Shown here: positions 1 through 7,636 of the stretch, piece after piece | How positions within the stretch are numbered: position 1 is the stretch's first letter | Layout of the letters: every line of letters starts with the position of its first letter | Assembly (NCBI GenBank): GCA_030587525.1 | Contig: JAUQYW010000049.1 | Span: forward strand, 1-36,249 | Length of the DNA: 36,249 nt | Direction: 5' to 3' | Source of the DNA: Candidatus Sigynarchaeota archaeon | GTDB lineage: Archaea; Asgardarchaeota; Lokiarchaeia; Sigynarchaeales; Sigynarchaeaceae | Made by a program: the position numbers and the translations under genes | Notes under the pieces: model-generated | Databases searched by the model: none | What the model saw: the letters and a program-made list of their open reading frames with translations, nothing else | Told to the model about the DNA's origin: nothing

Positions 1-1
1 C

Positions 2-544
2 CAGGAAACCTACCACCACGTGCTAGAATACCAGGTCATTGACTTGAAAGAAAAGCCCGTCGAGGCCGCGAAAAAACTGCAATCGTGGACCGGCATGAAA
101 CCATCAGAGCATAACAGCAAGATAGGCCAGAATTCGGCGATCATTCGGGGGGATATCAAGGCTGCGAAAGCTATGGAAGCCTGGATGGGCGTGAGGCCCG
201 ATGCAGGTTTTATCCGTGAAATATTCAACGCCACGTTCCAAAATCCCGGCCGGGATACCGTGTGGTTCGATACGGTCCTGGAAATCTCGTCGTGGACGGG
301 AATACTGCCAACACGAGAGCAAGTGCAAGATGCTTACACGGCCTTGTTGTTGAATAGGCTTCCCTCTTTGGATTCCATCACCATGGCGAAAAGCTTGGAA
401 AAAAACACGGGAATAAAGCCAAGCGACGAGGTCCTTAAAAAGGCGCGAGTAAAGCTCGCCCGCGACGAGGAACTCGGTTACGAAAGGGCAGAATCGTTGA
501 AAGCCTTGCTCAACTGGATCGTTGTATTGAACAAGCCTAAATGA
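2..544 (+). CDS. Helical-repeat protein, 3' part only (TGxxP repeats)
   Basis: The reading frame is open to the left edge of the window, so the N-terminus lies outside and only about 180 residues are visible. The protein consists of imperfect repeats of roughly 34-38 residues. Each has a helix ending in a small conserved turn: SWTGMKPSE, AWMGVRPDA, SWTGILPTRE and KNTGIKPSDE. The period and the amphipathic helix pattern resemble PPR/TPR-type solenoids, but I do not recognise a named family. There are no membrane segments. Solenoids of this kind usually bind RNA or protein; which applies here cannot be told. The gene converges on the GH10 gene and the two 3' ends overlap by 8 nt (537-544). The repeat description is seen directly; a solenoid fold is inference. 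Confidence 0.75.
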   Translation, partial: QETYHHVLEYQVIDLKEKPVEAAKKLQSWTGMKPSEHNSKIGQNSAIIRGDIKAAKAMEAWMGVRPDAGFIREIFNATFQNPGRDTVWFDTVLEISSWTGILPTREQVQDAYTALLLNRLPSLDSITMAKSLEKNTGIKPSDEVLKKARVKLARDEELGYERAESLKALLNWIVVLNKPK

Positions 545-1856
545 TGTCGGTCGTGCGCCACGGCCGCTCGTCTGCCGTGCGATTGTCGAGTATTTGGAAG
601 GGACTCGCCGGACTGCCCTGGATGGTGCAGGTGTAGTTTCCGTAGAAGCCGGTGAAGGCAAATTGACCCGTGGCATCGAGCGTGATCGTGGTGGAGGAAT
701 TCCATTGCCGGTGGATAAGGTCGAATAACCGGTCGTACACGGGCAGAACACGGCCATCCGCCGCCATGAAATATGCCCCATATTCCCCCATCCATGCCCC
801 CGACGCGATGTTCGAAAAGTCCCACCACGTGATGCCCTGGACTGCAGGATGCGAGAAAAACATCGTGTACGCGCGTTCTGCCCATTCAGCCTGGGTCTCC
901 TCGGTCATACGACCGCGGCGCGTTCCACCATTGTATGTCCCGTTGCTACCGGGGACGAATTCCGTGATATGCATCGGGATCTTGAACCCGCCGAAGGCAT
1001 CGAACGTGTCAACGATTGACCGGAGCGGTAACCAGAAATCGATCGTGTGGCATTGGAAGCCCAAGGCATCCGGGGCATAGCCATCTTCCTTGATACTACT
1101 CACGAAATCGTAGAATGGACGAGTGTCTTGCATATCGCCAAGGGTATATTCGTTGGCGATGAATTCGCAATCATTCCTGGCGATACGTCCTCGGGCAAGC
1201 GCGGTCTCCCACGTTTCCACGGGCGTGGAGCCAAGCCAGGTATTTGGAACGTGCGTCATCTCGTTCACGAGGTCCCACACGTAGATCTCGGGAAATCGCG
1301 ATAGCACCGTATCGATATGGTCGAGGGCGGCTTGCCGTTGCGCGCTCTGGTTCAATATCTCCATCCACGGCGGGGCTAAGCCATCAATTTGCCAGATAAT
1401 AGGATGCCCCTTGACCGTTGCGTTGAACGATGCAAGCCACGCGCTCATGTTGTGCAAGTAAGCATCGTATGAAAACACATTTCTCGTCCACTCGTACGAT
1501 GTCCAGTAAAACGGCACGGTCGCATAATTGAATAACCAGGAGAACAAGTCACGGTATTCCTGGTTCAAGGTGACGTTGGAAGACGAGTCGAATTGATACG
1601 CGTTGCAGCCAAACCGGAAGGAATGTGAAACTTGCCGAACCGTAACGTTTTTGCCCGCGTTTGCAAGGCCAAAATCGAGCGGGATTAATCCCCGGCGTAT
1701 GTTCAAAATCCTCGCACGTGCTTCTTCCAGCAGCCGTTCATCATCCAAGGCTAGGCGGTCGTCGTAATTGAAAAAAATCATCGAGACATTTCCAGCAAGG
1801 ACCAGAATGAAAAGAGAAAGGGCAAGACCTTGCCGCTTATTTCGGTTCCATCTCAT
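537..1856 (-). CDS. GH10 family endo-1,4-beta-xylanase-like glycosidase, membrane-anchored
   Basis: A 439-residue protein with a positively charged N-terminus and a hydrophobic segment at about residues 9-29 (signal peptide or signal anchor), so the enzyme should face outside. The catalytic barrel shows GH10 hallmarks: HPIIWQ (151-156), WDLVNEM with the acid/base at Glu199, GFQCHT (266-271), ITEF with the nucleophile at Glu299, and a Trp-rich ITWWDF (342-347). The last ~50 residues contain a GFYGNYT beta segment that often follows GH10 barrels. Known GH10 chemistry is retaining hydrolysis of xylan or related beta-1,4-glycans; the actual substrate is not shown. About ten N-x-S/T sequons fit an exported, possibly N-glycosylated archaeal protein. 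It is divergent from the ferredoxin gene at 1983 and convergent with the repeat protein. GH10 enzymes are uncommon in archaea, so lateral acquisition is possible. Confidence 0.9.
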   Translation of the reverse strand: MRWNRNKRQGLALSLFILVLAGNVSMIFFNYDDRLALDDERLLEEARARILNIRRGLIPLDFGLANAGKNVTVRQVSHSFRFGCNAYQFDSSSNVTLNQEYRDLFSWLFNYATVPFYWTSYEWTRNVFSYDAYLHNMSAWLASFNATVKGHPIIWQIDGLAPPWMEILNQSAQRQAALDHIDTVLSRFPEIYVWDLVNEMTHVPNTWLGSTPVETWETALARGRIARNDCEFIANEYTLGDMQDTRPFYDFVSSIKEDGYAPDALGFQCHTIDFWLPLRSIVDTFDAFGGFKIPMHITEFVPGSNGTYNGGTRRGRMTEETQAEWAERAYTMFFSHPAVQGITWWDFSNIASGAWMGEYGAYFMAADGRVLPVYDRLFDLIHRQWNSSTTITLDATGQFAFTGFYGNYTCTIQGSPASPFQILDNRTADERPWRTTDII

Positions 1857-1921
1857 CGTGCACGTTCACGAACCAGGTGTTTTTTCAGACGCACTTGCCT
1901 TTCTTGCAGCCAATAGGGAAA

Positions 1922-1949
1922 CTTATTTTTTATCCGAAATAAAATTATC
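1922..1949 (+). promoter_or_regulatory. Candidate TATA region for the ferredoxin-AOR operon
   Basis: This AT-rich stretch in the 126-nt divergent gap contains CTTATTTTTTATCC and GAAATAAAATTATC, ending about 34 nt before the ferredoxin ATG. A start site ~25 nt downstream would leave a short leader containing AAGGAT as a possible ribosome binding site. This is a pattern match only. Confidence 0.35.
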
Positions 1950-1982
1950 ACTTGAAGCGAGAATCGATAAGGATCTTTCATT

Positions 1983-2420
1983 ATGACAAGATTATCTGTG
2001 GTCGACGCACAGAGATGCGTCGGTTGCGAGCTTTGCATGTTGGCTTGTTCACGGCGTCAAAACGATGTAGGTCTCGTAAGCTCATGTATCGGCGTGCAAT
2101 CTTCCGGAGGGATGGAACACGGGTTCACGGTCATTGTTTGCCGCGCCTGCTACAATCCACCTTGCGCGCGTGTATGCCCAGTTGATGCGCTTTCGGTCCG
2201 GAAGGGAGGCGGCGTCATACTCAACAAGGCGAAATGTATCGGGTGCAAGACATGCGTGGGCAACTGCATACTCGGGGCGATATTTTGGGATAACAGCGCC
2301 CAGAAACCGCTCGTGTGCATCCATTGCGGTATTTGTGCGAAGTATTGCCCCCACGGGGTGCTTGCGCTGGACCAATTACCGGAACAAAAAATGGAGGTCG
2401 CTGCCGATGCTCAAAAATGA
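1983..2420 (+). CDS. Polyferredoxin (four [4Fe-4S]-type Cys clusters), AOR partner subunit
   Basis: A 145-residue cytoplasmic electron-transfer protein. Four Cys-rich motifs are visible: CVGCELCMLAC (Cys12/15/18/22), CRACYNPPCARVCP, CIGCKTCVGNC and CIHCGICAKYCPHG, the layout of HycB/DmsB-like proteins that bind up to four [4Fe-4S] clusters. The aldehyde oxidoreductase start codon lies inside this gene (14-nt overlap, 2407-2420), so the two are translationally coupled and probably form a complex. This resembles the heterodimeric WOR5-type and BamBC-type enzymes, in which a polyferredoxin subunit passes electrons from the tungsten subunit to ferredoxin. The ATG at 1983 is preceded by AAGGAT at a workable spacing. 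The Fe-S role is near certain from the Cys pattern; the partnership is inferred from the overlap. Confidence 0.9.
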   Translation: MTRLSVVDAQRCVGCELCMLACSRRQNDVGLVSSCIGVQSSGGMEHGFTVIVCRACYNPPCARVCPVDALSVRKGGGVILNKAKCIGCKTCVGNCILGAIFWDNSAQKPLVCIHCGICAKYCPHGVLALDQLPEQKMEVAADAQK

Positions 2421-4164
2421 TCCCATCGCAAATATCCTGCGCGTTGATCTTGAGCATAAATCCTATGCAGTCGAGCGACGCGAGGATCTGTTCGATCAGT
2501 ACATCGGAGGCACGGGAGTTGCCTCGAAGCTGTTGCTCGATGAATGCCCTGAGGGTTGCGATCCGCTTGAGCCTGAAAATCCCATCATCTTAGCTATCGG
2601 TCCTATGACCGGTGCCTACCCCCTCGCGTCCAAAACAATTGCCATGTTCAAATCGCCGCTCACGGGCGACCTTGGTGAGAGCCATTGTGGCGGAAGGAGT
2701 GCTTTGGCTATTCGAAATGCGGGATTCGGTGCCATCGTGATAAAAGGGAAAGCAGATATCCCGGTCTATTTGTCCATCTACGATCACGCAGTGCACTTCC
2801 GCAACGCCACAACACTCTGGGGCATGAGCAGCAACACGACGGTGGGAAAAATCATCCGAGCAAACGAGGCTGGCGCTGGAACCAGATCCATTATGCGGAT
2901 CGGCCGCGCGGGAGAAAATCTCGTGCGATATGCTTGCGTCACGGCCGAAACTTATCGCCATTTCGGTAGGATGGGACTCGGTGCCGTTTTTGGCAGCAAA
3001 AACTTGAAAGCAATTTCGATTTCCGGTAAAGACAAGTATCCCGTCTCGGATATCAAGGAATATCGGAAGCTTTACGATGAAATTTACCAGGCTTCGGTCA
3101 AGTCGGCCCTGATGAAAAAATACCACGATCTTGGCACGTCGGTCAACGTCAACGTGCTGAACGGCATCGGGGCGCTGCCGACCCGGAACGTGGAATCGGG
3201 AAAGTTTGATCAAGCAAACACGATCTCGGGTGAATACCTTGCGGAACATTATCTAGGCCGGCGGCTTGCGTGCACGGGTTGCCCGGTCGCTTGCATCCAC
3301 ATCGCGAACTTGCGCGAGCCCTACGAGGACGAGCCCTATTTTTACAAGACTACGTCGATATCATACGACCACGAGCTCATCTACGCCGCCGGGTCGATGC
3401 TTGGCATTGGTGACCCAGAGAAATTCTTGAAGCTCATGGACCAGATCGAGAAGGTTGGCTTGGACGCCATAACGGCGGGTGCTACCATGGCATGGGCGAC
3501 CGAGGCATTCAAGAAGGGCGTGATCACGGAAACCGAGACCAACGGCATCAAGCCAGACTGGGGCGATCACCTTGGGTACATCAAGATGGCGAGATTCATC
3601 GTCGACCCACCGAACCAGTTCTACAAGGACATGGCATTGGGATCGTTCCAAGCGTCAAGAATTTACGGGGGACAAGAATACGCGATGGCCTTCGGCAAGA
3701 ACGAGATGGCGGGCTACCACACGGGGCCGGCAGGATATATCGGATTCGCAATCGGAGCACGGCATAGTCACCTCGATAACGCCGGATATAGCGTCGACCA
3801 GAAAAAGCTCATGGAAAAAGAGATCGAGCCCGAAACCGTCGTGGACGAATTGGTCAAGGAAGAAGAATGGAGGCAAATCATCTCCTCGATCATCATTTGT
3901 TTTTTCGCGAGGGCCATTTACACGCCCGATATCGTGGTGCGGGCTCTTAAACTAGCGGGATTCGACATCACGACCAAGGATCTCGAAAAAATCGGAAAGG
4001 AAATTTACCGGAACAAGTACGCGTTCAAGTTCCGTGAAGGCTTTAAGATCGATGCATCTCAGATTCCAAAACGGATCTACGAGACCAAGAGCCCGGTGGC
4101 CTACCTGACTGAAGACTACGTGAATCGAGCCTTGAAACACTTTGAAAAGCTCATCCAACCGTAA
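2407..4164 (+). CDS. Tungsten-dependent aldehyde:ferredoxin oxidoreductase family protein
   Basis: A 585-residue protein starting at the ATG at 2407; the frame is open further upstream, but that stretch duplicates ferredoxin coding sequence in another frame. AOR-family features run in order: an N-terminal domain with GGTGVASKLL (~34-43) and IGPMTGAYPLASK (~64-76), the pterin-contacting segments GGRSALAIRNAGF and RFGRMGLGAVFGSKNLKAI-like blocks, then CTGCPVAC with Cys289, Cys292 and Cys296, and Cys498 in IIICFF. These match the four [4Fe-4S] ligands of Pyrococcus AOR (288, 291, 295, 494) in number and spacing. The family oxidises aldehydes, or in BamB-type members reduces aromatic acyl-CoA, using a W-bis-pyranopterin. 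Substrate is unknown here. No tungsten transport or pterin synthesis gene is in the window. It is expressed with the overlapping polyferredoxin. Confidence 0.93.
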   Translation: MLKNDPIANILRVDLEHKSYAVERREDLFDQYIGGTGVASKLLLDECPEGCDPLEPENPIILAIGPMTGAYPLASKTIAMFKSPLTGDLGESHCGGRSALAIRNAGFGAIVIKGKADIPVYLSIYDHAVHFRNATTLWGMSSNTTVGKIIRANEAGAGTRSIMRIGRAGENLVRYACVTAETYRHFGRMGLGAVFGSKNLKAISISGKDKYPVSDIKEYRKLYDEIYQASVKSALMKKYHDLGTSVNVNVLNGIGALPTRNVESGKFDQANTISGEYLAEHYLGRRLACTGCPVACIHIANLREPYEDEPYFYKTTSISYDHELIYAAGSMLGIGDPEKFLKLMDQIEKVGLDAITAGATMAWATEAFKKGVITETETNGIKPDWGDHLGYIKMARFIVDPPNQFYKDMALGSFQASRIYGGQEYAMAFGKNEMAGYHTGPAGYIGFAIGARHSHLDNAGYSVDQKKLMEKEIEPETVVDELVKEEEWRQIISSIIICFFARAIYTPDIVVRALKLAGFDITTKDLEKIGKEIYRNKYAFKFREGFKIDASQIPKRIYETKSPVAYLTEDYVNRALKHFEKLIQP

Positions 4165-4172
4165 TAATTTCT

Positions 4173-4913
4173 TTATTTTTCTGCTTTCGTAGATTTCTTT
4201 AGCGATTTCATCACTTGCTTGATGATTGCATCAGTCGTCATCACATCGCCGTAGAGCATCTCGAAGGTCCTGAGCGAGGCCGCGTGCAACGACGGAGCCC
4301 ACGCGGCGCTGGCATCATCGATGATGATGGCGCGGAAACCGAGATCCGATGCAATTCTCGCCGCGCTCTCGACGCAAAAGTTGGTCACCACGCCACCGAT
4401 GAAGACAGTCGACACGTTGAGGTTTCGCAAGGTATGATCGAGATCAGTCGACGTGAAGGCGCAGCTCGTCGTTTTCAAGAGTACGATATCGCTTGGTGTC
4501 TGCTTGACTTCGAGCTTCGGCACGATCCTCGTGCTCGGGTGCGACTGGTCGGGAAATATCGGCTCGTGGATCGTGCTCTCCGACAGGGCGTTAAACATCT
4601 GGATGTGCGGGGGATAGTCCTTCTTGTCGGGCCTGAAGGAGGCATACCGGGTGAGAATCACGGGCAATTTATTCTCGTGGAAGAAGTCCATGAGACGAAC
4701 AAGGTTTGGCTCGACCAGGGACTCGACACGCTTCGCATAATAATCGAAAATGCCCGGCGCGAAGCTGCCGAAAAACTTGGCGATGGCAGAATTCTCGCGG
4801 ACCTGGTATTCTTGCATGTCGATGATGAGCAACGCACTATTTTTCCCGTCGATGGAGGCACGGATGCCCCGCTTGGCATCCAAGTACTGGTCGATGATAG
4901 CATCGGGTTCCAT
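4173..4913 (-). CDS. Isochorismatase-fold cysteine hydrolase
   Basis: A 246-residue cytoplasmic protein of the isochorismatase/nicotinamidase superfamily. The catalytic triad is visible: Asp32 in LLIIDMQ, Lys147 in LLKTTSCAF and Cys180 in GGVVTNFCVESAAR, where the preceding GGVVTN should hold the conserved cis-peptide. Known members hydrolyse amide or ester bonds (nicotinamide, N-carbamoyl compounds, isochorismate); the metal-binding His pattern typical of true nicotinamidases is not obvious, so I do not assign a substrate. The C-terminus is lysine-rich. It lies 50 nt downstream of the sulfatase-fold gene on the same strand but has its own TATA-like box, and it converges on the AOR gene with only 8 nt between. 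Confidence 0.88.
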   Translation of the reverse strand: MEPDAIIDQYLDAKRGIRASIDGKNSALLIIDMQEYQVRENSAIAKFFGSFAPGIFDYYAKRVESLVEPNLVRLMDFFHENKLPVILTRYASFRPDKKDYPPHIQMFNALSESTIHEPIFPDQSHPSTRIVPKLEVKQTPSDIVLLKTTSCAFTSTDLDHTLRNLNVSTVFIGGVVTNFCVESAARIASDLGFRAIIIDDASAAWAPSLHAASLRTFEMLYGDVMTTDAIIKQVMKSLKKSTKAEK

Positions 4914-4935
4914 ACCCCGAGCTTTGACGGAAGCC

Positions 4936-4946
4936 CTATAAAAAGG
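4936..4946 (-). promoter_or_regulatory. TATA-like box for the isochorismatase-fold gene
   Basis: On the minus strand this reads CCTTTTTATAG and ends about 23 nt upstream of the ATG at 4913. In archaea a TATA box centred ~26 nt before the start site implies a leaderless or nearly leaderless transcript. No ribosome binding site is evident before the ATG, which agrees. Confidence 0.45.
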
Positions 4947-4963
4947 TTGATTTCACAAGTATC

Positions 4964-6469
4964 CTAGAAAAATACTTGTTTTTTATCGAATTTATCATAC
5001 ATCTGGCGGATCCCGTGCGTGAATCCCTCGCGCAGCGTAACAGGACATCGCGACTGCGGATCCGTCGTGCCGTACTTTTTGCACAGCGCTTTTATCCATG
5101 CCACGACGCCATCCTTCAAGGGCGCGCTGATGTTTCGCGCCTCGTCGACGATGTTGCGGCCTTCACCTGGATCAAACATAAGATCGTAGAGCTGTTCCGC
5201 CGGCATAGACGGGTAATCGTCAATCTTCTGTATGTACTTCCACCGGTTCGTTCGAATGGCGCGCTGCTTCTGGTACGTGTTTTCGACGAGGAGGATTGCT
5301 TTCCGTTCCTCGATTGCTTGTTCCTTAGAAGGATCTGGAGAGGCATCGCCGAGCTCACACGCGGAAGGGGGGATGAAATCCTGCTCCCCGGCGATGTTCG
5401 GGTACAAGCTGGCGCCGTCGAAACTGTACCGCGGCCGTTCCCCGATGCCAAGCACGTCGAGCAGCGTTGGAACAATGTCGACTTGCGAAGTGAAGCCCTC
5501 TATGCGCTTGGCATCGTCGAAGCCAGGGATCTTGATAAGGAGCGGTATCGTGCAGTTCGGATCGGTAAGGCCAATGTGCGAGAACATGGCCCGCTGGCCG
5601 CAGATAAGATTATTTGTCTCTGCCATAGTCTCGCCGTGGTCGCTCGTGAACACGATGACAGTCCGATCCGACAAATCGAGCTCGGCGAGCGTGTCGATGA
5701 CCTTGCCGACGTGGTGATCGGCGTAAGCGATGCCACCATCGTATAACGAGATGATGTAATTCGGATCCGTGATGCCCTTGTATCGCGGGTCGAGCTTGGC
5801 ACCCCAATCCTTGAGCCACTGGCCGATGTTGCAGCTGTAGAGCTGGTCAAGGGCGTGGTTGGCGGGATCCCGGGGATCAGTGCCCGCGGGATAAAACGTG
5901 CAGAATTCCTCCGGCGGTATGTACGGCGTGTGGGGATCCCAGAAATGGACGAACAAGAAGAACGGCTGCCCCGGATCGTTCTTTTTAAAATCTGCAAGGA
6001 TATCGATGGCCTGGGCACTGATGCGCGGCGCCGGAACGACATGGCCACCCTGGGTCTGTTCCAGGTTTGGAATCTTCGCCTTGTACTTCGCATCGAGCTC
6101 CTTGAACTGGTGGCGATCGTGCCCGCGATTTAAATGCGAGCAATACTCTTGCGGGAAATCGGCGAGCGAGGTGACCTGCGCCGTGCGATACCCGACCTTC
6201 TTGAGCATCTCGGCAAGCATCACGATCCCGGCCCGCGCCGGCCAGGTGTTACCGTGTGCAACGATGTCGTGGGACGTGGGATACAAACCCGAAAACATAG
6301 ATGTATACCCGGGCAACGTGCAGTTGCTCACTGAAAAGCATTGCTCGAACAGCACGCCGTGCCCGGCGATTTTCTCGTCGATGCACGGCGTCGTCTTCTT
6401 GTCATACCCGTAGCAACTCACGTGGTCGCGGCGCGTCGTGTCGATGGCAAAAAACACGACATTAAGCAT
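4964..6469 (-). CDS. Sulfatase/alkaline-phosphatase-fold hydrolase with Thr at the nucleophile position
   Basis: A 501-residue protein from the ATG at 6469, chosen because GAGGT lies 6 nt upstream and the sulfatase N-terminus (NVVFFAIDTTRRDH) begins at once; the frame stays open 20 codons further up. Metal-ligand motifs are present: Asp10 in AIDT, WDPH (177-180) and TSDHGE (Asp277, His278). The C-terminal RAIRTNRWKYI block is typical of the family. Formylglycine sulfatases need C/S-x-P-x-R; here the corresponding site reads Thr51-Leu-Pro53-Gly-Tyr. Cys50 is one position off and the Arg is missing. Thr nucleophiles occur in phosphoglycerol and phosphoethanolamine transferases of the same superfamily, so a phosphodiesterase or phosphotransferase role is at least as likely as a sulfatase. 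No signal peptide is seen, suggesting a cytosolic enzyme. Confidence 0.87.
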   Translation of the reverse strand: MLNVVFFAIDTTRRDHVSCYGYDKKTTPCIDEKIAGHGVLFEQCFSVSNCTLPGYTSMFSGLYPTSHDIVAHGNTWPARAGIVMLAEMLKKVGYRTAQVTSLADFPQEYCSHLNRGHDRHQFKELDAKYKAKIPNLEQTQGGHVVPAPRISAQAIDILADFKKNDPGQPFFLFVHFWDPHTPYIPPEEFCTFYPAGTDPRDPANHALDQLYSCNIGQWLKDWGAKLDPRYKGITDPNYIISLYDGGIAYADHHVGKVIDTLAELDLSDRTVIVFTSDHGETMAETNNLICGQRAMFSHIGLTDPNCTIPLLIKIPGFDDAKRIEGFTSQVDIVPTLLDVLGIGERPRYSFDGASLYPNIAGEQDFIPPSACELGDASPDPSKEQAIEERKAILLVENTYQKQRAIRTNRWKYIQKIDDYPSMPAEQLYDLMFDPGEGRNIVDEARNISAPLKDGVVAWIKALCKKYGTTDPQSRCPVTLREGFTHGIRQMYDKFDKKQVFF

Positions 6470-6568
6470 GTCTTTACCTCGTGCCATGATTTCCATAGCA
6501 ACCATAGAGAAGATAAACCATTGTCTCAAGGTATTTTTGTCTCGAGGTAATGAATTGGAAACATAGGA

Positions 6569-7567
6569 ATGATGCTGATGAATGATGAATCAACAGTAAC
6601 GCCATGGGAAGTAACGGGAAACGTGGATTATGAAAAACTCATAAAGCAATTCGGCGTGGAGCGCATCGATTCACAGTTATTAAAGCGCATCGAACGTAAA
6701 GCAGGAGAATTGCACCCGTTTCTCCGGCGAGGCATCTTTTTTTCCCACAGAGATATGAATTGGCTGCTGGACGAGTTCGAGAGAGAGAACATGCTCGAGA
6801 ACATGCTCGACGTCATCGCACTCGGGTTCAACCCGAAGTTACACGAGAACATGCTCGACGTCATCGCACTCGGGTTCAACCCGAAGAAAACGCATTTTCT
6901 CGTCGACACCTTGCACGCGAAATCTATGTACAAGCCCGCGTGCGAGGTCGCCAAGCGCATCACGCTCTCCACTATAAAATCGAGCTTCGGATTCAACGAC
7001 AGCGTTAACCTGGGACAGATCTTCTACACGGCGATGCAAAGCGTGCCGGCGTTCTTTCCGTCGTACCTGGCGGGAAAAAACATTCCTTGCTTGATACCCC
7101 ATGCAATTGACCAAGACCCCCACTTCCGGCTGGCCCGGGACATTTTGCCCAAGATGGGTTATTACAAGCCAGCCGCCATCCACTCGGTCTTTTTACCGCC
7201 ATTAACGGGACCAGGAGGCAAGATGAGCTCGTCGATTTCAACAAGTGCAGTGTACACGATCGATTCCCCAAAAGTCATGAAGGATAAAATAATGAAATAT
7301 GCATTTTCCGGGGGCCAAGCCTCGATAAAGGAGCATCGAGAAAAAGGTGGCAACCCCGACATCGACGTATCTTATCAATGGCTCAGATTTTTCGAAGATG
7401 ATGACAACAAGCTGAAAAAAATTCATGACGATTATAAAAACGGCAAATTATTGACGGGAGAATTGAAACAAATCCTTGTTGAAAAACTTTCACCCTTTTT
7501 GGAACGGCACCAAGAAGCGAGAGCAAAAGCGGGAGATAAAATCGAGGATTACATGTTTCACGAGTAG
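6569..7567 (+). CDS. trpS: Tryptophanyl-tRNA synthetase, archaeal/eukaryotic type, lacking the HIGH region
   Basis: A 332-residue product clearly related to archaeal and eukaryotic cytosolic TrpRS: the N-terminal VTPWEV motif, HPFLRRGIFFSHRD (~51-64), CLIPHAIDQDPHFR, the KMSSS loop at 218-222, KYAFSGGQ and the C-terminal KLLTGELK. Family members are usually about 370 residues or more. The expected block after residue ~75 (the TGRGPSSE strand, the HIGH-type ATP-binding motif and the following tryptophan-pocket helices, roughly 60 residues) is absent. In its place is a tandem duplication of ENMLDVIALGFNPK (77-90 and 93-106). The frame is intact. Without the HIGH motif, ATP binding and tryptophan activation should fail. 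This is therefore a deleted or diverged copy, or an assembly collapse. The ATG at 6569 (or the in-frame ATG at 6578) is preceded by AGGA. Confidence 0.85.
   Translation: MMLMNDESTVTPWEVTGNVDYEKLIKQFGVERIDSQLLKRIERKAGELHPFLRRGIFFSHRDMNWLLDEFERENMLENMLDVIALGFNPKLHENMLDVIALGFNPKKTHFLVDTLHAKSMYKPACEVAKRITLSTIKSSFGFNDSVNLGQIFYTAMQSVPAFFPSYLAGKNIPCLIPHAIDQDPHFRLARDILPKMGYYKPAAIHSVFLPPLTGPGGKMSSSISTSAVYTIDSPKVMKDKIMKYAFSGGQASIKEHREKGGNPDIDVSYQWLRFFEDDDNKLKKIHDDYKNGKLLTGELKQILVEKLSPFLERHQEARAKAGDKIEDYMFHE
6796..6886 (+). repeat. 43-nt perfect direct repeat, 48-nt period, inside trpS
   Basis: Bases 6796-6838 recur identically at 6844-6886, separated by TTACA. A shorter third piece, GAGAACATGCTC, sits directly upstream at 6785-6796, giving three copies of that 12-mer (6785, 6797, 6845). 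The period is a multiple of 3, so the frame is kept. The second copy continues into normal family sequence, so the first copy is the extra one, placed exactly where the HIGH-motif segment should be. Confidence 0.97.
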
Positions 7568-7620
7568 CCTTGAACGGATACCGATATCTTGATATACCCG
7601 GCTGAGCAATGTTGTCTAAC

Positions 7621-7628
7621 TTTTTTTT
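7621..7628 (+). terminator. Oligo-T tract after trpS
   Basis: A run of eight T residues 54 nt after the trpS stop, with no strong hairpin. Archaeal RNA polymerase terminates at such U-tracts. It separates trpS from the PadR-led operon. Confidence 0.45.
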
Positions 7629-7636
7629 AAAAAGTC

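Noticed and set aside
2134..2406. N-terminal extension of the AOR frame by 91 codons
   Set aside because: The extra residues lie over the ferredoxin gene in another frame and do not resemble AOR; the ATG at 2407 begins the family fold.
4215..4967. Plus-strand frame opposite the isochorismatase-fold gene
   Set aside because: Antisense shadow; the opposite strand shows the Asp-Lys-Cys triad.
4964..6469. Annotation as formylglycine arylsulfatase
   Set aside because: The C/S-x-P-x-R motif is absent (Thr-Leu-Pro-Gly-Tyr), so only a fold-level call is justified.
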